Assembly (NCBI GenBank): GCA_949987705.1
Contig: OX465281.1
Location: forward strand, 177,210,516 to 177,274,515
Source: Thereva unica
Taxonomy: Eukaryota; Arthropoda; Insecta; Diptera; Therevidae
Direction: 5' to 3'
Length of the DNA: 64,000 bases
The notes under the pieces are model-generated. The model had not been told where the DNA came from, ran no database searches, and saw nothing but the letters and a program-made list of their open reading frames with translations. How positions within the stretch are numbered: the first letter of the stretch is position 1; each line of letters starts with the position of its first letter. A program made the position numbers and the translations under genes. Of this stretch, positions 21,577 through 32,890 are shown one piece after another.

Positions 21577-22191
21577 CACTATTTCTACCACGATTTTGTG
21601 TATACCTATTTCGACCAAAAGGTGTCTTTTGACACCTTTACTTTTAGATGGAAGTAACTATGGAAATAATTATTAAAACATATTCTCTTTTTTGTAGTTT
21701 AATTACAAAATAACAAAATAATTAAACATTGTCATATTATTAACTTAACAAACTTTCAGTCTTCATAAAACTTTAATCTTCATTCGGCCTGAGCGGGACA
21801 TCTCCGTAACAGATACGCTGCTGCTAGTTTCTTCGGTCTTCGGATAAACCGATTCTGGTCAACTCGGCAGGTCCACCACCCTCCTCCTTTCACACCCTGG
21901 GCTTGGGACCAGGCGACGGCGGAGTTTCAGTAAAATGCAACATTGCAAACAACAACCGAATATAAAAAAAATCGTAGAGGTGTCAAAAGACACCTCATGG
22001 TAGAAATAGGTATATCATGTACGTTTATACTGATCCAGGATGAGCTGGAGGAAAATGATAACGCTAAATAAATTTAACAATTATTATAAGAATAGTCAAA
22101 ACATTAACTGAGAAAAAATTATTAAACTTTGAAATTAATTTCAAGTTAAAATTTTAAAAGGTGTCTTTTGACACCTTTGGTAGAAATAGTG
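21577..22191. mobile_element. piggyBac-like MITE with TTAA flanks
   Basis: Inverted ends CACTATTTCTACCA and TGGTAGAAATAGTG are each flanked by TTAA (21,573-21,576 and 22,192-22,195), the piggyBac target. Three copies of the palindrome AGGTGTC-TTTT-GACACCT (in either orientation) lie at about 21,620, 21,985 and 22,158. No transposase gene. The Harbinger element's TTA duplication is part of the left TTAA, so Harbinger inserted exactly at this element's edge. Confidence 0.7.
21781..21925 (-). repeat. Short RTE-like 3'-end fragment
   Basis: GAGCGGGACATCTCCGTAAC and CAGATACGCTGCTG resemble the 3' end of the RTE-like element at 18,600-18,640 (GAGCGGGACGTCCCCGCAAC, GGATACGCTGCTG). Carried inside the piggyBac-like MITE. 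Could be a severely truncated copy or a SINE sharing that tail. Confidence 0.45.
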
Positions 22192-22204
22192 TTAAAGGTT
22201 TTTA

Positions 22205-22800
22205 TTTATTCTTGCTTCGAGAATTTTAGGACGACATGGATCTGAAGCTCTTGAACCCATCCATTCGCAATATCGTTTTACCGATTCATTAATTCCAATA
22301 TATACCACAGGCAAATCCAGACTGAATACAAGGCGTATTCGTGGTCCCTATACAGCACCTCCTATTCTTTCTTCGATATTGACTAGGGTCCGTAACAGGA
22401 TTACTTGATTCCTTTGGTCCAATTTATCTGTGAAAGCAATTCTACACGATTTCTGATTTAACTTGATTGGAATCGAGTCCTTCGAGAAGGATATTTAATA
22501 CCAGCATTTTCATAGCACGTCTTAGCATTTGCAATCATTTTCCGATTTACCTTTAGTAATCTGGAAATATTTCCGCCCCATTCCTGGAAACATTTAACGA
22601 GAAAGCAATTTTTTATTGCCTACAAATGTTCCTGTCGTAAACATAAATTCATCTACATCAAAATTTCCTTTTTCTTTTAATCAAATTTACTTTCTCTTTT
22701 AATACCTTCAATTCCAGGAATAATATCCTTTACGTCCTTTAACAACCTTCTGGATAAAGCTAAAATTTTCTCCATGAGAAAATTTTGTTTTATAAACTAA
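22205..22800 (-). pseudogene. Unassigned decayed coding sequence
   Basis: The minus strand reads as protein-like sequence with few breaks. From about 22,470 down it gives KLNQKSCRIAFTDKLDQRNQ, a TLVNIEERIGGAV stretch, one stop, then LDLPVVYIGINESVKRYCEW and a DPCRPKILEARINK end. Further up (about 22,640-22,500), in another frame, is FQEWGGNISRLLKVNRK with ANAKTCYENAGIKYPSRR. Composition looks like real coding DNA, but I recognise no domain. It may be a TE protein or a dead host gene. Confidence 0.3.
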
Positions 22801-22899
22801 TTCAACAAAACTTCTACGAGTGTCTTTTGATAAAACTTTCTCCGGTTCAATATTTAATGTTATATAATCTTAAAACTTTCTCTTCTACCGACTGACTTA

Positions 22900-23941
22900 T
22901 CAATGTGCCGCTTTACCGCCAAAGTATGCACGTACCGGCACTTTAAAAGTTACCAAAAAACCGCGGCTCATATCGGTCATGAATCATGATTTATAATCGT
23001 TTTGAAAACAAAATCGTTTCCTCCCAATAAATTTCCCGTAGGCGTGGAGCACCTGTCTGATTAAGCACAGCATAAGAATTCGTGGAGTTTGCTAAGAATA
23101 CGACTTCATTACGCTCATTATTGATAAACCCGTAAAGAATTTGAATTATAGATCCTGTTCTGCTACCGGCTCTCTCGCGGCGTGTTTACATCTCCTCCTA
23201 AATCTTCCGAGATGCCGCAGTTGATGAATAGAGGACGCCCGTGGCCGGATATCACAATTCACTTATGAATTTGAAAACGGCTGCAGAAGACAGCGAGTCC
23301 TTGGGGGTTGGGGTCGACGGGCCTAGCAAAATTTTTTTTACGGGGAGGAAATTATGGCGGAAGCTCTCCCCAGTGAAAAATGGCACATATTCATGCTGCG
23401 TTGTTGATCCTTAAGTTGTTTCTAGCGTGGAACAGGTTATGGGGAACCAGGCCAAGGTGGGAATTGTTTATTGTTATGGATTTGGAGCAGTTTCTTTTTT
23501 TCGGGGAGAACGTTCTGCAATGGAATGGATTTTGAAGAAGCTTATGCATGTAGAAGCATATATGGTACATTACTAGTTGTACATTTTATTGTTGCTGCTG
23601 AATGGATGTGGTTTTTTGGGAGTGAAATTGTGGTTGGGGTGAAAGCATTTCATGAAAAAAGCGAATATTTTCGTGTTTATGGAAGCACGGGTTTTCAATT
23701 GTAGTAAAAATTTCATAACTTTTTAGTACATGGTGCACATACACACACACGCTTATGATTGAGACATTGCATTGCTATTTTGGCAAATTTAGACATCCTT
23801 GAATAATCTCTTCATTATCTAGTCTATTGTTTCTCTAACTTTTTGGTGGTTCGAGCCCCTGAGAAGCCAAAATTGAAATAACAAATCATGCGACCCAATG
23901 TGAATTGTTTCGGATTGGAAAGAGTTGCGTGGCAGAAAACG

Positions 23942-23975
<34 letters not shown>

Positions 23976-24379
23976 ATCTTAACACCCCGGCTTCACCGGC
24001 CGAACTGCGCAAGTTCGAACAAATTGGTGTACTGAACTTCTATTTTAGCTTCAGTTCGCATACATTTTCACATATTGAACTTAGGAAAAATCAAGCCTGA
24101 GTACATTTTCATTCCATTTCATTTACTTATTAAAGTTACTGTACATCAAGATTTGCAATATCTTGTTCCGCTAAAAGCGTATGTACTTTAGAATTATATA
24201 ATGGCAAATTAAACAAAAACAATTATGAAGTGTAAAATTTTTTAAATAAAAACAATAAGGAAAAAACAAATAGAGTGAAGAACAAGAAGAGTGAAAAACT
24301 GAAAACCTAAAATAACTGAAAGAATATTATTGACTAGTAAAATATGTAGTTGAAGACACGTTTTCTGAAAACACCCAAT
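22900..24379. other. No gene recognised; contains a TA microsatellite
   Basis: A (TA)n run lies at about 23,943-23,972. The 77-codon plus frame at 23,471-23,704 has no recognisable domain and is not called. 23,150-23,420 is GC-richer than its surroundings but not openly coding. Confidence 0.35.
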
Positions 24380-24780
24380 GACCCCGCACTCTGTATATCA
24401 GGGTGAACTGTTTCATGATTGTGTAGAGTGAACAAAAAAAGATCTCAGCGCAACTAAATAGGAGAATCTAGGTAGGATAAATAGTATTCTTCTAGTCGTA
24501 CGACCAAAACGAAGATACTCATGGAGGTATGATGGACGATCAGAGTGTAGGAGTTCATAAATGAATGTCATTGGCTTGAGCGATAAGTATACATCAAGTG
24601 TGCACCCCAGAACAGAAGAAAGATATTGACTTATATGGTCAGATCGGCAAAGATTATAAACAAACCTTGTACAATCGGTGAAGGAGTTGGAGGTTGAATT
24701 TTGTAGCCATACTTGTTGAGATCGATTATGCAAGTAACTCCGAATAAAGGAGGACGCAGAGGATGACAACCTCATGTGGT
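24380..24780 (-). pseudogene. Non-LTR retrotransposon RT relic with internal deletion
   Basis: Minus strand: FIRSYLHNRSQQVWLQNSTS matches the segment before the GVPQGSVLGP box of Jockey-superfamily RTs. The next recognisable part is the C-terminal tail ELLHSDRPSYLHEYLRFGRT, then PRFSYLVALRSFF, where a stop replaces the usual Trp of the final WNSLP-like motif. The active site and thumb are deleted. Confidence 0.6.
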
Positions 24781-24832
24781 CAATTAGTCAATTATACGAA
24801 TTCAGTGTGGCTCAGTCCTATAGTGTTTCTAA

Positions 24833-25130
24833 TAAAAAATTTTACATTTCGAAGGACAGTAAAGATTCATGCTAGGTATACAACGAACGCGCCAGCCAAC
24901 TTTTTCGCGGTTGATAATACTTTATTGAGTTTTAAATAAAAATTGGCAGTTGTATAATTCCTTTGAATTCGTTCGTAAATGCACGTGTTTAATTATTTCA
25001 TGCTATTAACGATTCATCTTGACTATCCATATCATTTCTTTTTGTTACAAGTGTGTTTTAAACTGTCCCAATAAATAATTTCCGCGCCCACGAACTTCTA
25101 ATTCACATTTACAATGTTTTTTTGGTGGGA
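24833..25130 (+). mobile_element. Partial copy of the GGTGGGA-ended MITE family
   Basis: 24,869-25,130 matches the right part of the element at 57,211-57,750, including AAAGATTCATGCTAGGTATA, CCAACTTTTTCGCGGTTG and the terminal TTTTTTTGGTGGGA. Just before it, the CTCAGTCCTATAGTGTTTCT segment is inverted relative to the other copy, so a rearrangement accompanied loss of the left arm. Confidence 0.65.
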
Positions 25131-25989
25131 TCAAAGATAAATAGATAAAAACACCCTATATTTCAGACTGATGTTAAACCATTAGATTTGCTTCACCATA
25201 CAGCAACCGGAGCTAAATTTTGCTGTATGGTTAAAAATATTTTCAATCTAAGACGTACTTGCACCACTTTGAAAATAAACATATTTACAACACTGTTAAG
25301 AGCTAAAACTTCCATTTCCTTTACTACTAGGATTTTGACTTTTTGACCATAACGTGTTTACACATAAAAAGATCATACTAAGTTTTATCTAGGACTACCG
25401 TTATCTTCATTATTTTTTGTTAAATGGACTTTTCCCACTTTCAAAATAAACGGCTCATATTGGTAAGGAAATTAAAATCAATCAAGGGAGGTTCTAACCC
25501 AATAAGAAATTCAGGTAGAAGGTAGAATTCCAGCCATTGCAAACGGCCCAGCGCTGGCCCAGCGTAAAAACCCAACGGTTGAATATTTAACCTGGGCCAG
25601 CGCACATTTTAAAAAAAATTTGATCTTTACAAACGACCAAAACAGTTGTGTTCCAAAAATTCAGAGCTCTATGAATATCAAATTTTTTTCCATGTGAGAA
25701 AAAATAGTTTGTCATTTGTCCTACAGTGCTATTAGTATTCCTATACAAGGTGTGAGTACCAATTTACTGATATTATGGTCTACAATACTTGGGTGTTCAT
25801 ATCCCCCAAAATGAACTCTAGCTACTAGCTCATTAGTAAGGTTTATCCGGTTTTGCGAACATTTTTTGCTCGTTTTTCTCTTTATATCTTAATCCGCCTA
25901 ATACGGGATTATTTTAAATTGAATTGTAAAGACAAAATAAAAATACCAAGCTCTCCCAGCAAGTCAATATTTATTACCTAAATTAGAGA
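25131..25989. other. No gene recognised
   Basis: AT-rich with small inverted pairs (ACCATACAGCAA/TTGCTGTATGGT near 25,195-25,232; GGCCCAGCG-containing words near 25,545-25,605). No coding support. Confidence 0.35.
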
Positions 25990-26292
25990 AGGTCATTAAA
26001 AACAATCGTTGAGCCTTAGGAATCCATTCTTTTTATTTTTTTTTATTATTTTTTAAATACATTTATTTGCACATGATTAAAACAGGACGTTTCGACATTT
26101 CTTATTCATGTCATCATCAGCTAAAAAACTGTGTAAATTTTATTATTAATTATATCAAAAAACATAAAGCTATGTATAATAGAAGCTTACCAAAATTAAA
26201 AACGTTGCAAATTAAGCGAATTAAAATCTAATGACAATTTGAAGATGCTTCACATCACGCACTCAATAAAAGGGTTTATTCTCCCAAAATAT
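25990..26292 (-). repeat. Penelope-like terminal segment, inverted copy (left)
   Basis: Reverse complement of 59,873-60,160 with few differences, including CAACGATTGTTTTTAATG, ATGTCGAAACGTCC and the AATATTTTGGGAGAATAAAC block. Similarity stops at about 26,296, where RT coding starts. Confidence 0.85.
26086..26120 (-). ncRNA. Candidate hammerhead ribozyme core (left terminal copy)
   Basis: The minus strand reads CTGATGA, then T, a 5-bp stem GACAT/ATGTC around a 9-base loop, then GAAACGTC. These are the conserved hammerhead core words in the right order. Hammerhead motifs are known in Penelope-like terminal repeats. Stem I is not convincing by eye and one extra base precedes stem II, so activity is uncertain. 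Confidence 0.4.
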
Positions 26293-26299
26293 TTTTCTT

Positions 26300-26528
26300 G
26301 TCATCGAATGTATACGCGATAGGTGGGACGAGATTGATGAATTCACGCATCTTAATTTCGATCAATTTATAAATAGAATCAAACTTTGTTTCAAAAACTC
26401 AGTATTTAGCCATAATAATGTTTATTATAAACAAATTGATGGTTCCCCATGGGATCCAGCATCTCCAGTTCTCTCGCAAATATCATCCTACAACAGCTTG
26501 AAAAATTAGTCATTGCTGATCCTAACCT
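26300..26528 (+). pseudogene. Penelope-like RT, upstream half
   Basis: Open frame: VIECIRDRWDEIDEFTHL, then FINRIKLCFKNSVFSHNN, VYYKQIDGSPMGSSISSSLA and NIILQQLEKLV. The QIDGSPMGSSIS box is the Penelope-like version of the RT motif before the active site. Interrupted at 26,528 by the RTE-like insertion. N-terminal parts are missing because the inverted terminal segment starts directly upstream. Confidence 0.85.
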
Positions 26529-26819
26529 AAGGGGGGGGGGGCAAACGGCTAACAAAGACCTCGGAAAGTGGTGGTACCCGATCTGCCACCTCTGCCAAAA
26601 CCCGAGAAAAGTCACTGCAGACGAACACCTAGCAGACCTGTTAGCAAGTCCTAATCCCACCTCCCCGCGGTGCCCCCTGGGGTACTTCTTCGGAAGGAGC
26701 TAACGGGAGACGGGCGAATGGCGAGCTCTCTGCGCCACAAAACAGAGCTTTAAGTCGGTTGGGCTGAGGGCTAGCAACCCGCTCCCATAAAAAACACCAT
26801 TGCTACGAATCGACAAACA

Positions 26820-27285
26820 ATGCCTCGGAACCGGATGGACAACACGACGACGACCTTTGCTTTTCGAACAAGGACACGAATCGGATCATGGAATGTGAGA
26901 ACACCGCTGGCTGAGGGACGGCTGGATGAAGTCCTCAACGAGATGAATCGATATAAAATCAAGATCATGGGACTTAGCGAGACCAGATGGCCCGATGCGG
27001 GGGAACATATCTGCCCAAATGGTGAGTCCTTTTTGTATTCTGGGAGAAACGAAACTGAAAGCCGTAGGAGTGGCATTGGTGTAATACTCACCAAAGAAGC
27101 CAGGTCCAGCCTCATTAGCTGGTCACCAGTTTCTGAGAGGATTATTACCGTGCGCCTGCGTACTAGACTAAGAAGTACTACGGTAGTCCAATGCCATGCT
27201 CCAACTGAACACGCTGAAGATGACATCAAAGACGAGTTCTATTTGCGGCTGAATGAGGTTTTTCGCTCTATTCCAAGGGGAGGTT
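26820..27285 (+). pseudogene. RTE-like endonuclease, N-terminal part
   Basis: First segment of the pol frame, starting MPRNRMDNTTT. Endonuclease residues visible are GSWNVRTPL, MGLSETRWPD, GIGVIL and CHAPTE. The frame is lost by one base near 27,285, just before the GDLNAQIG catalytic box. The start was chosen as the first Met ahead of the conserved SWNVRT motif. Confidence 0.8.
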
Positions 27286-28765
27286 GTATTAATGGGTGAC
27301 TTAAACGCACAGATCGGCCGTGACAACACCGGCCTTGAACAAACAATTGGAAATCAAGGTCTAAGCCAAGTTACCAATAACAATGGTGAGCTTTTCGTTG
27401 ACTTCTGTAGCTCCCACCAACTCATGGTAGGTGGAACTTACTTTTGTCACAAGAAGATACACAAAGAGACCTGGGTATCGCCCGATGGTAGAACGAGAAA
27501 TCAGACAGATCATGTGGCCGTCAGCCGCAGATGGAGAACTATCCTTGAGGATGTCAGGAGTTTCAGGGGAGCAGACACTGGAAGCGACCACCATTTGGTA
27601 GTAGCAACTATTCGCCTTAAAATCGCCGCAATCAGAAACGTACAACGCGATGCTATAAACCGTAAACGGTTCAACGTCGACCTTCTGCGGGAGAGCGGTA
27701 AAAAGCGGGAATTTGCTGGAAACCTACAACAAATATTAAACCAGCACAACGTTCCTGACGACACAAATATTGAAGAGCTGTGGGGTAGAACAAAGGGCGC
27801 AATATTGACGGCTGCGGAAATGAGCATCGGTTATGTCCCAAGAAACCAGCAACACTGGATCTCGGACACAACCTGGCAAAAAATAGAACGCAGAAGGGCC
27901 CTAAAAAATAACGTAAACTCTACAAGCGATCCCGAAACACGTTACCAACTGGAAAGGGAGTACTCCCAATTACACCGGGAGGTAAAGAGAAGTGTCCGGC
28001 GTGATAAAAGGCAGCAGATAAACGAGCTCGCAGAAAAAGCGGAAAACGCGGCAAACACAGGCAACAGTAAGGTGCTGTACCAAATTACTAAACAGCTCTC
28101 GGGAAAGCACTCTACTAAAAAGCACGCCGTTAAGAGTGCAGATGGAAGGCTGCTGTGCAGCGGCGAGGAGCAGCTCCAAAGATGGAGAGATTACTTCTTC
28201 GCCACCCTGAATGGTTCATTTACACAGGAACCTCAGGAAACCAGCAACAATACACAGCCTATAAGAATCACCACCCGAGCCCCATCCAAGACGGAAATAG
28301 TAACCGCAATTCATGCGATGGCCAATGGTAAAGCAGCTGGGAAAGATGGCATCCCGCCAGAATTGTTGAAAGCCGATTCAAGTCTCATAGCAGATGCGCT
28401 TCAGCCAATCTTGGAAATAGCATGGAATACCTGTACCTTTCCGGAGGATTGGACGGAAGGTATCATAGTCAAAATACCAAAAAAGGGGGACCTAACAATA
28501 TGCGACAACTGGAGAGGCATCTGTTTACTATCTACTGTGGGCAAAATTTTGTCCCATATATTACTATCTAGGATAAGTGAGGCAGTAGACCGAACGCTTA
28601 GGAGGCAGCAGGCCGGATTCAGGAAGGGCCGCTCATGTATTGATCATATCAACACCTTAAGAATAATAGTGGAGCAGTCTACTGAATTCCGATCCCCCCT
28701 TTACCTTGCTTTCGTAGACTATGAGAAAGCGTTCGACTCGGTTAATAGGAGCTTCATTTTTGCAG
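27286..28765 (+). pseudogene. RTE-like endonuclease C-part and RT N-part
   Basis: Continues with VVLMGDLNAQIGRDNTG, TDHVAVSR and GSDHHLVVATI of the endonuclease, a basic linker of about 200 residues, then RT: MANGKAAGKDGIPPELLKAD, WTEGIIVKIPKKGDL, NWRGICLLSTVGK, RRQQAGFRKGRSCIDHI and AFVDYEKAFDSV. A second frameshift near 28,765 ends this frame. Confidence 0.85.
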
Positions 28766-29791
28766 GCACTACGGCGACGTGGACTGCCTGATAAAATAAT
28801 AGAATTGATAAAAGCCCTATATAACAATTCCAAATGCAGAGTTCTCCATAATGGAAAATTATCCGACAGCTTCGAGGTGAGCTCAGGAGTACGACAAGGA
28901 TGCCTACTTTCGCCTTTACTATTTCTTATAGTAATAAATGACATCCTTGTCGGCGCTCTAGATAATAGAACAGGCGGCATACAATGGGGTTTGGTACACC
29001 GCCTTAAGGATCTCGACTACGCCGATGATATCTGTTTGCTGGCCCACAGACACCAGGACCTCAAAAACATGATTAATAATTTGGCAACAGAAAGTAGTCC
29101 AGCAGGCTTAAGGCTAAATCCAACTAAAACTAAAGAAATGCGGATAAATGCAAACACCATTTGACGGACTGCGCTGAATAACCGTGACGTGGAACTGGTC
29201 GATAAATTCTGCTACCTCGGTAGTATTATTACCGAAAATGGCGGTGCAGAAGAAGATGTCAGTTCCAGAATAAATAAAGCACGAGGCGCATATGCATGCC
29301 TGTTCCGCATATGGAGATCAACGGAGATCTCAGCTAACACCAAATTGCGGCTGTTCAACTCCAACGTGAAGGCAGTACTTTTGTACGGTTGCGAAACATG
29401 GAAAGTCACCCAATTCTTCACAGGGCGCCTACAAGTCTTCGTCAACAGATGCCTGTGTCGTATCCTAAAAATCCGCTGGCAGGATAGAATTTCAAACGAA
29501 GAACTATGGCGCCGTGCCGGCCAAGAAAGGATAGACGACCAAATCAGACGAAGGAAATGGAATTGGGTTGGACACACCTTGCGACGCGAAAACGAAAATC
29601 TAGCCAAGCAGGCCCTCGACTGGAATCCGCAAGGATCCCGTCGAGTCGGAAGACCTAGGACAACATGGAGGAGAACCCTCCTAGCAGAAGCCGCAACAAC
29701 TGGGAGATCCTGGTCGGAGCTGAGAGCTGTCGCGCAAAACAGAGTCCGCTGGAGGGCAACTGTTTCCGCCCTATGTCCCATGAGGGATTAA
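28766..29791 (+). pseudogene. RTE-like RT active site and C-terminal domain
   Basis: Frame resumes at FLQALRRRGLPDKIIELIKA, then SSGVRQGCLLSPLLFLIVIN, active site DYADDICLLA and GLRLNPTKTKEM. An in-frame TGA at 29,162-29,164 follows, after which the same frame continues KFCYLGSIITENGG, LLYGCETWKV, WNWVGHTLRRE and GRPRTTWRRTLLAE to a stop near the 3' end. The nonsense codon and the upstream shifts inactivate the copy. Confidence 0.85.
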
Positions 29792-29825
29792 AGGAGCACA
29801 ATGATGATGATGATGATCCTAACCT

Positions 29826-31550
29826 TACCCAACTAACACAAAAGGTTTTAAAATGTTGTAAGAATCTTTACACAACTTTTTAACAAGTGCAGTAGTTTTA
29901 TAATTAAGTGTTGGAAACGTTTTACCAATATTAAAAAAACATTTATATACCCCAAATAGGCGCAGGTTTATACAGCAAAATTGCTCTGTAAGTGTCGTAC
30001 GTAAAGGTCGTTTAATCGCTTGTTCAGCAAGTGATATCACTTTTACCCAGTAACTGTGCTGTTTTAAAACTGTTGAATAAAGACATTAAACAGAAATTCT
30101 CTGCGTATAAGTGGCTATATGACTTTTAAAAAACATTTTTATAAAACCTTATATCCTTACATTTTAGAGGGTTGCTGCAACCATTTTGTTGTACAGCTAT
30201 TTTCATTAGATATTATTAAAAAACATTATGGTAATATAATTGCTGTTGACTGACTTGGTATTTGACTAATTTTAATATTTTTCGCACTGTTACTTTCTGC
30301 ATATTATGATTATGATGACATCATTAAAGTAATCTTACAATAATATGATAATTTTAAATTCGAATATTGGCTTTGGAGGAATGAAAATTACTTGCAAAGC
30401 TCACTTTACTGTGGAAAGTCTTGGTAATAATTCGAATAGGTACACCGCGCCATTAAAATAATGAAAATTTAACAAAAGTTTATTTTAAACTCATTTTCGA
30501 ATTTTAATTATTTTAGGATATAATTCAAAGGTACATTTTTTTTTATTCCATCTTAATATATGTAGTATCTACTACGTACATAGATATTTCAAACCATTTA
30601 AGCAGTGCAGTATAGAACAAAAAAAATTGTTTTTTTTTTATAAACGGTTTTTGTAATATGGCGGCTTCCCTTTGCTTACCATTTTCAAAACCAAAATGTC
30701 TTCTCTTGCAGTAAGACTATTGTACTTTTACTGAAACTATTAGAAAGTAATTTAGATACTTGGTAGATAATTATATTTTATAAGAATTAAATTTGGGATA
30801 AAATAAGTATCAATAAAACAATTATAGAGTAATCGGCCGTGTAAAAGGATTTTGCGTGATATTTTTGCTCCGAGTATTATTCATTATGCTGTATAACTAG
30901 CTCTACCTTTATAAAACATGTTTCCTCTTATTTCAGCACTGTTTATTCTTTATTGCTATATAATGGTTGTATTAAAGATCGCGAGCTGCCAATGAACAGA
31001 CTTATAATTTGTACCAAAGTGTATAATCACTAAATAGTTGTAAGAGAGTGTTGTAGATGTCTATTACACTTTTGGTTGAAAGAGAGTTCTTTAAATGTTA
31101 ATTTTATTTACTTAAAAGAGCTTAAATAGAGCATCTCTATATAAGCTTATACACCAACCTTTAAGCTTATAAAGCAATAATGTTTTGTAACGTAGTTGTG
31201 TGAACCTTTAAATTGCTATTATATTCAGTTTGTATACAGAAATCACTTGTTTTATAATTACGTTATAGATTGGTTTTTAAAGCATTTATACAATAATTAT
31301 AAATGTAAAAACAAATCTAGATATCTTTAAGTTCATAATTGATTTCAAGATATCATTTATATAAACACTATACAACATATTATAAACCAGTTTTATAATT
31401 TTGTCGTAAAAGTATTCTCACAACTTTATTTTACAGCTAAATGGCATTTGAGTGAAAATACAAATTATAAAACATTAATTCAGCCAAAAATATTAACACA
31501 TGCAATTAAAAAACATATATAAAACAATTTAGTTGTGAAGAGAAATATTT
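29826..31550. other. AT-rich insert of unknown origin between two dated insertions
   Basis: 1.7 kb with no coding support, rich in TTTATAA-type words (for example 29,890, 31,130-31,160, 31,385-31,400). It lies inside the Penelope-like RT, where only a few codons are expected. It could be an unrecognised DNA element, since ACACAAC near 29,872 and GTTGTGAAG near 31,533 are weak inverted ends, or an intron of the Penelope-like gene. Confidence 0.4.
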
Positions 31551-31555
31551 GTGCT

Positions 31556-31595
31556 TGTTTGGGCGGGTGCCGTAGGGAAACCAAAATAATATATA
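31556..31595 (-). repeat. Bel-Pao 3' LTR, terminal 40 bp separated from the rest
   Basis: TGTTTGGGCGGGTGCCGTAG and the following AAACCAAAATAATATATA are identical to the inner edge of the 5' LTR (58,351-58,390). The rest of this LTR resumes at 39,001, so about 7.4 kb of insertions entered at its TA run. Confidence 0.85.
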
Positions 31596-32593
31596 CTGCT
31601 TTTGCTTCAAACTTTTTTCACGAAAACCTACCGTTTAGGAAATATCGAACCGGTGCCGGACTTTTCTCTCACCCTGTATATATACATATATGGGACATTC
31701 CACGTCAAATCGGACAAAATTTTTCGACCCCCCTCCGTTTTGGCTGAAATTTTTCAGGGACTTTGGGCAACTATTTAAGACTACAAAAAAATTTTTTTTA
31801 GAATTTTTTCGACAATATATTGACAATAAAAATTAAATGCGTTTTTAGGGATTTTTATGAATTTTGACTTTCTTTCTCGATTTTGGCTCTATATCTTTCG
31901 TTGGGGTCGACGTTTTTGATAGGTTTTACATGTTTTCAGGTCAGAGGGGTTGTTTACAAACAAATTTGCTGAAAAACATAAACATATTTTCGAATTCAAG
32001 GTCAAAAGGTCAAAAAATAGTAAAAAACTTTAAAGTTTAATTTCTCAAATACCCCATCTCGAAAATGGACGTTTTTGGTGTCAAAATGTTCGGGAGAAGT
32101 CACTCTAACACCTCGATCAAAAATCTCGATGGGCCCTTAAGAATTTCGAAAGTTATGAGTATTTGTTTATAATTAGTGATGAAACGATTTCGATTACGAT
32201 TAATCGTAATCGATGATTATCAGTATTTAGCGATTAATCGTAATCGTCGATTATCATTGCGATTATTTGTCGATTATTTGATATAAAATTTCAAATAAAT
32301 TTGTTTAAAAACCTTTATAAATGCGTCTTATAGATTACACGTTTACATGATGTATCCGAAAGCAAATTTTGGGAGCTCCCCTTCGACAGCTAAGGGAGTT
32401 CCACGTCCCGTTCGCATAGTTGGCAAACTATGTACGCCTGAATTCATTTTTACACATTGTTTTACATTTTCTGCTCAGAGCGCATTAGTATTGGGACTGA
32501 AAGTGCAAATTTAAACAGTGAAGCTTCTGTTGCTCAGCCGACCACCAGTAAAACAGTATCTGGGATATCTGCAAGGAGATAGTCGACACAGAA

Positions 32594-32866
32594 ATGGATG
32601 AGCCTCTTTTTTTTAAATTTCAAAAACAACGCGACTATTTATGCTTTTTTCTAGGTAATCCAGCCATAGAAGAAGTATATTTCTGCAACAAATCATCCAA
32701 TCAACTGCAAGATGCCGACATTTTTCAGTTATGGGAAACGGCCACGCAATACCCTGTTTTTGCGAGAAATCGCAAAAAATATTTGTGTTTAAGGCCTTCC
32801 AGTATCGCATCGAAGAGGTTGTTTTCGATTGCCGGCTTGATTCAGATCGACAAAAAAACAAACTGA
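32594..32866 (+). pseudogene. hAT transposase C-terminal dimerisation fragment
   Basis: From about residue 42 the frame reads DIFQLWETATQYPVFARNRK, then PSSIASKRLFSIAGLIQIDK, the hAT C-terminal dimerisation signature (usual form TSxxSERxFSxAG, with Glu replaced here by Lys). The catalytic domain is absent. The N-terminal 40 residues, FKFQKQRDYLCFFLGN and onward, are not recognised. Confidence 0.8.
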
Positions 32867-32890
32867 CAACTTAGAAATATTGTGTTTGCA

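Larger units (their letters stand above)
26529..29814 (+). mobile_element. Near full-length RTE-like retrotransposon
   Basis: Bounded by an 11-bp target duplication, GATCCTAACCT (26,518-26,528 and 29,815-29,825). Starts with a run of G, has about 290 bp of 5' leader, one endonuclease-RT coding region, and ends in a GAT-repeat tail. Two frameshifts and one nonsense codon break the ORF. Family: endonuclease of the type often labelled craniofacial-development-protein-2-like, RT and C-terminus RTE-like. The fragment at 139-1022 is the same family. Confidence 0.85.

Noticed and set aside
23471..23704. 77-codon plus frame with hydrophobic segments
   Set aside because: No recognisable domain, splice context or repeat association.
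31556..31595. First read as a random 40-bp match to 58,351
   Set aside because: Replaced by the LTR-terminus explanation once the GTGCT target copies on both sides were noticed.
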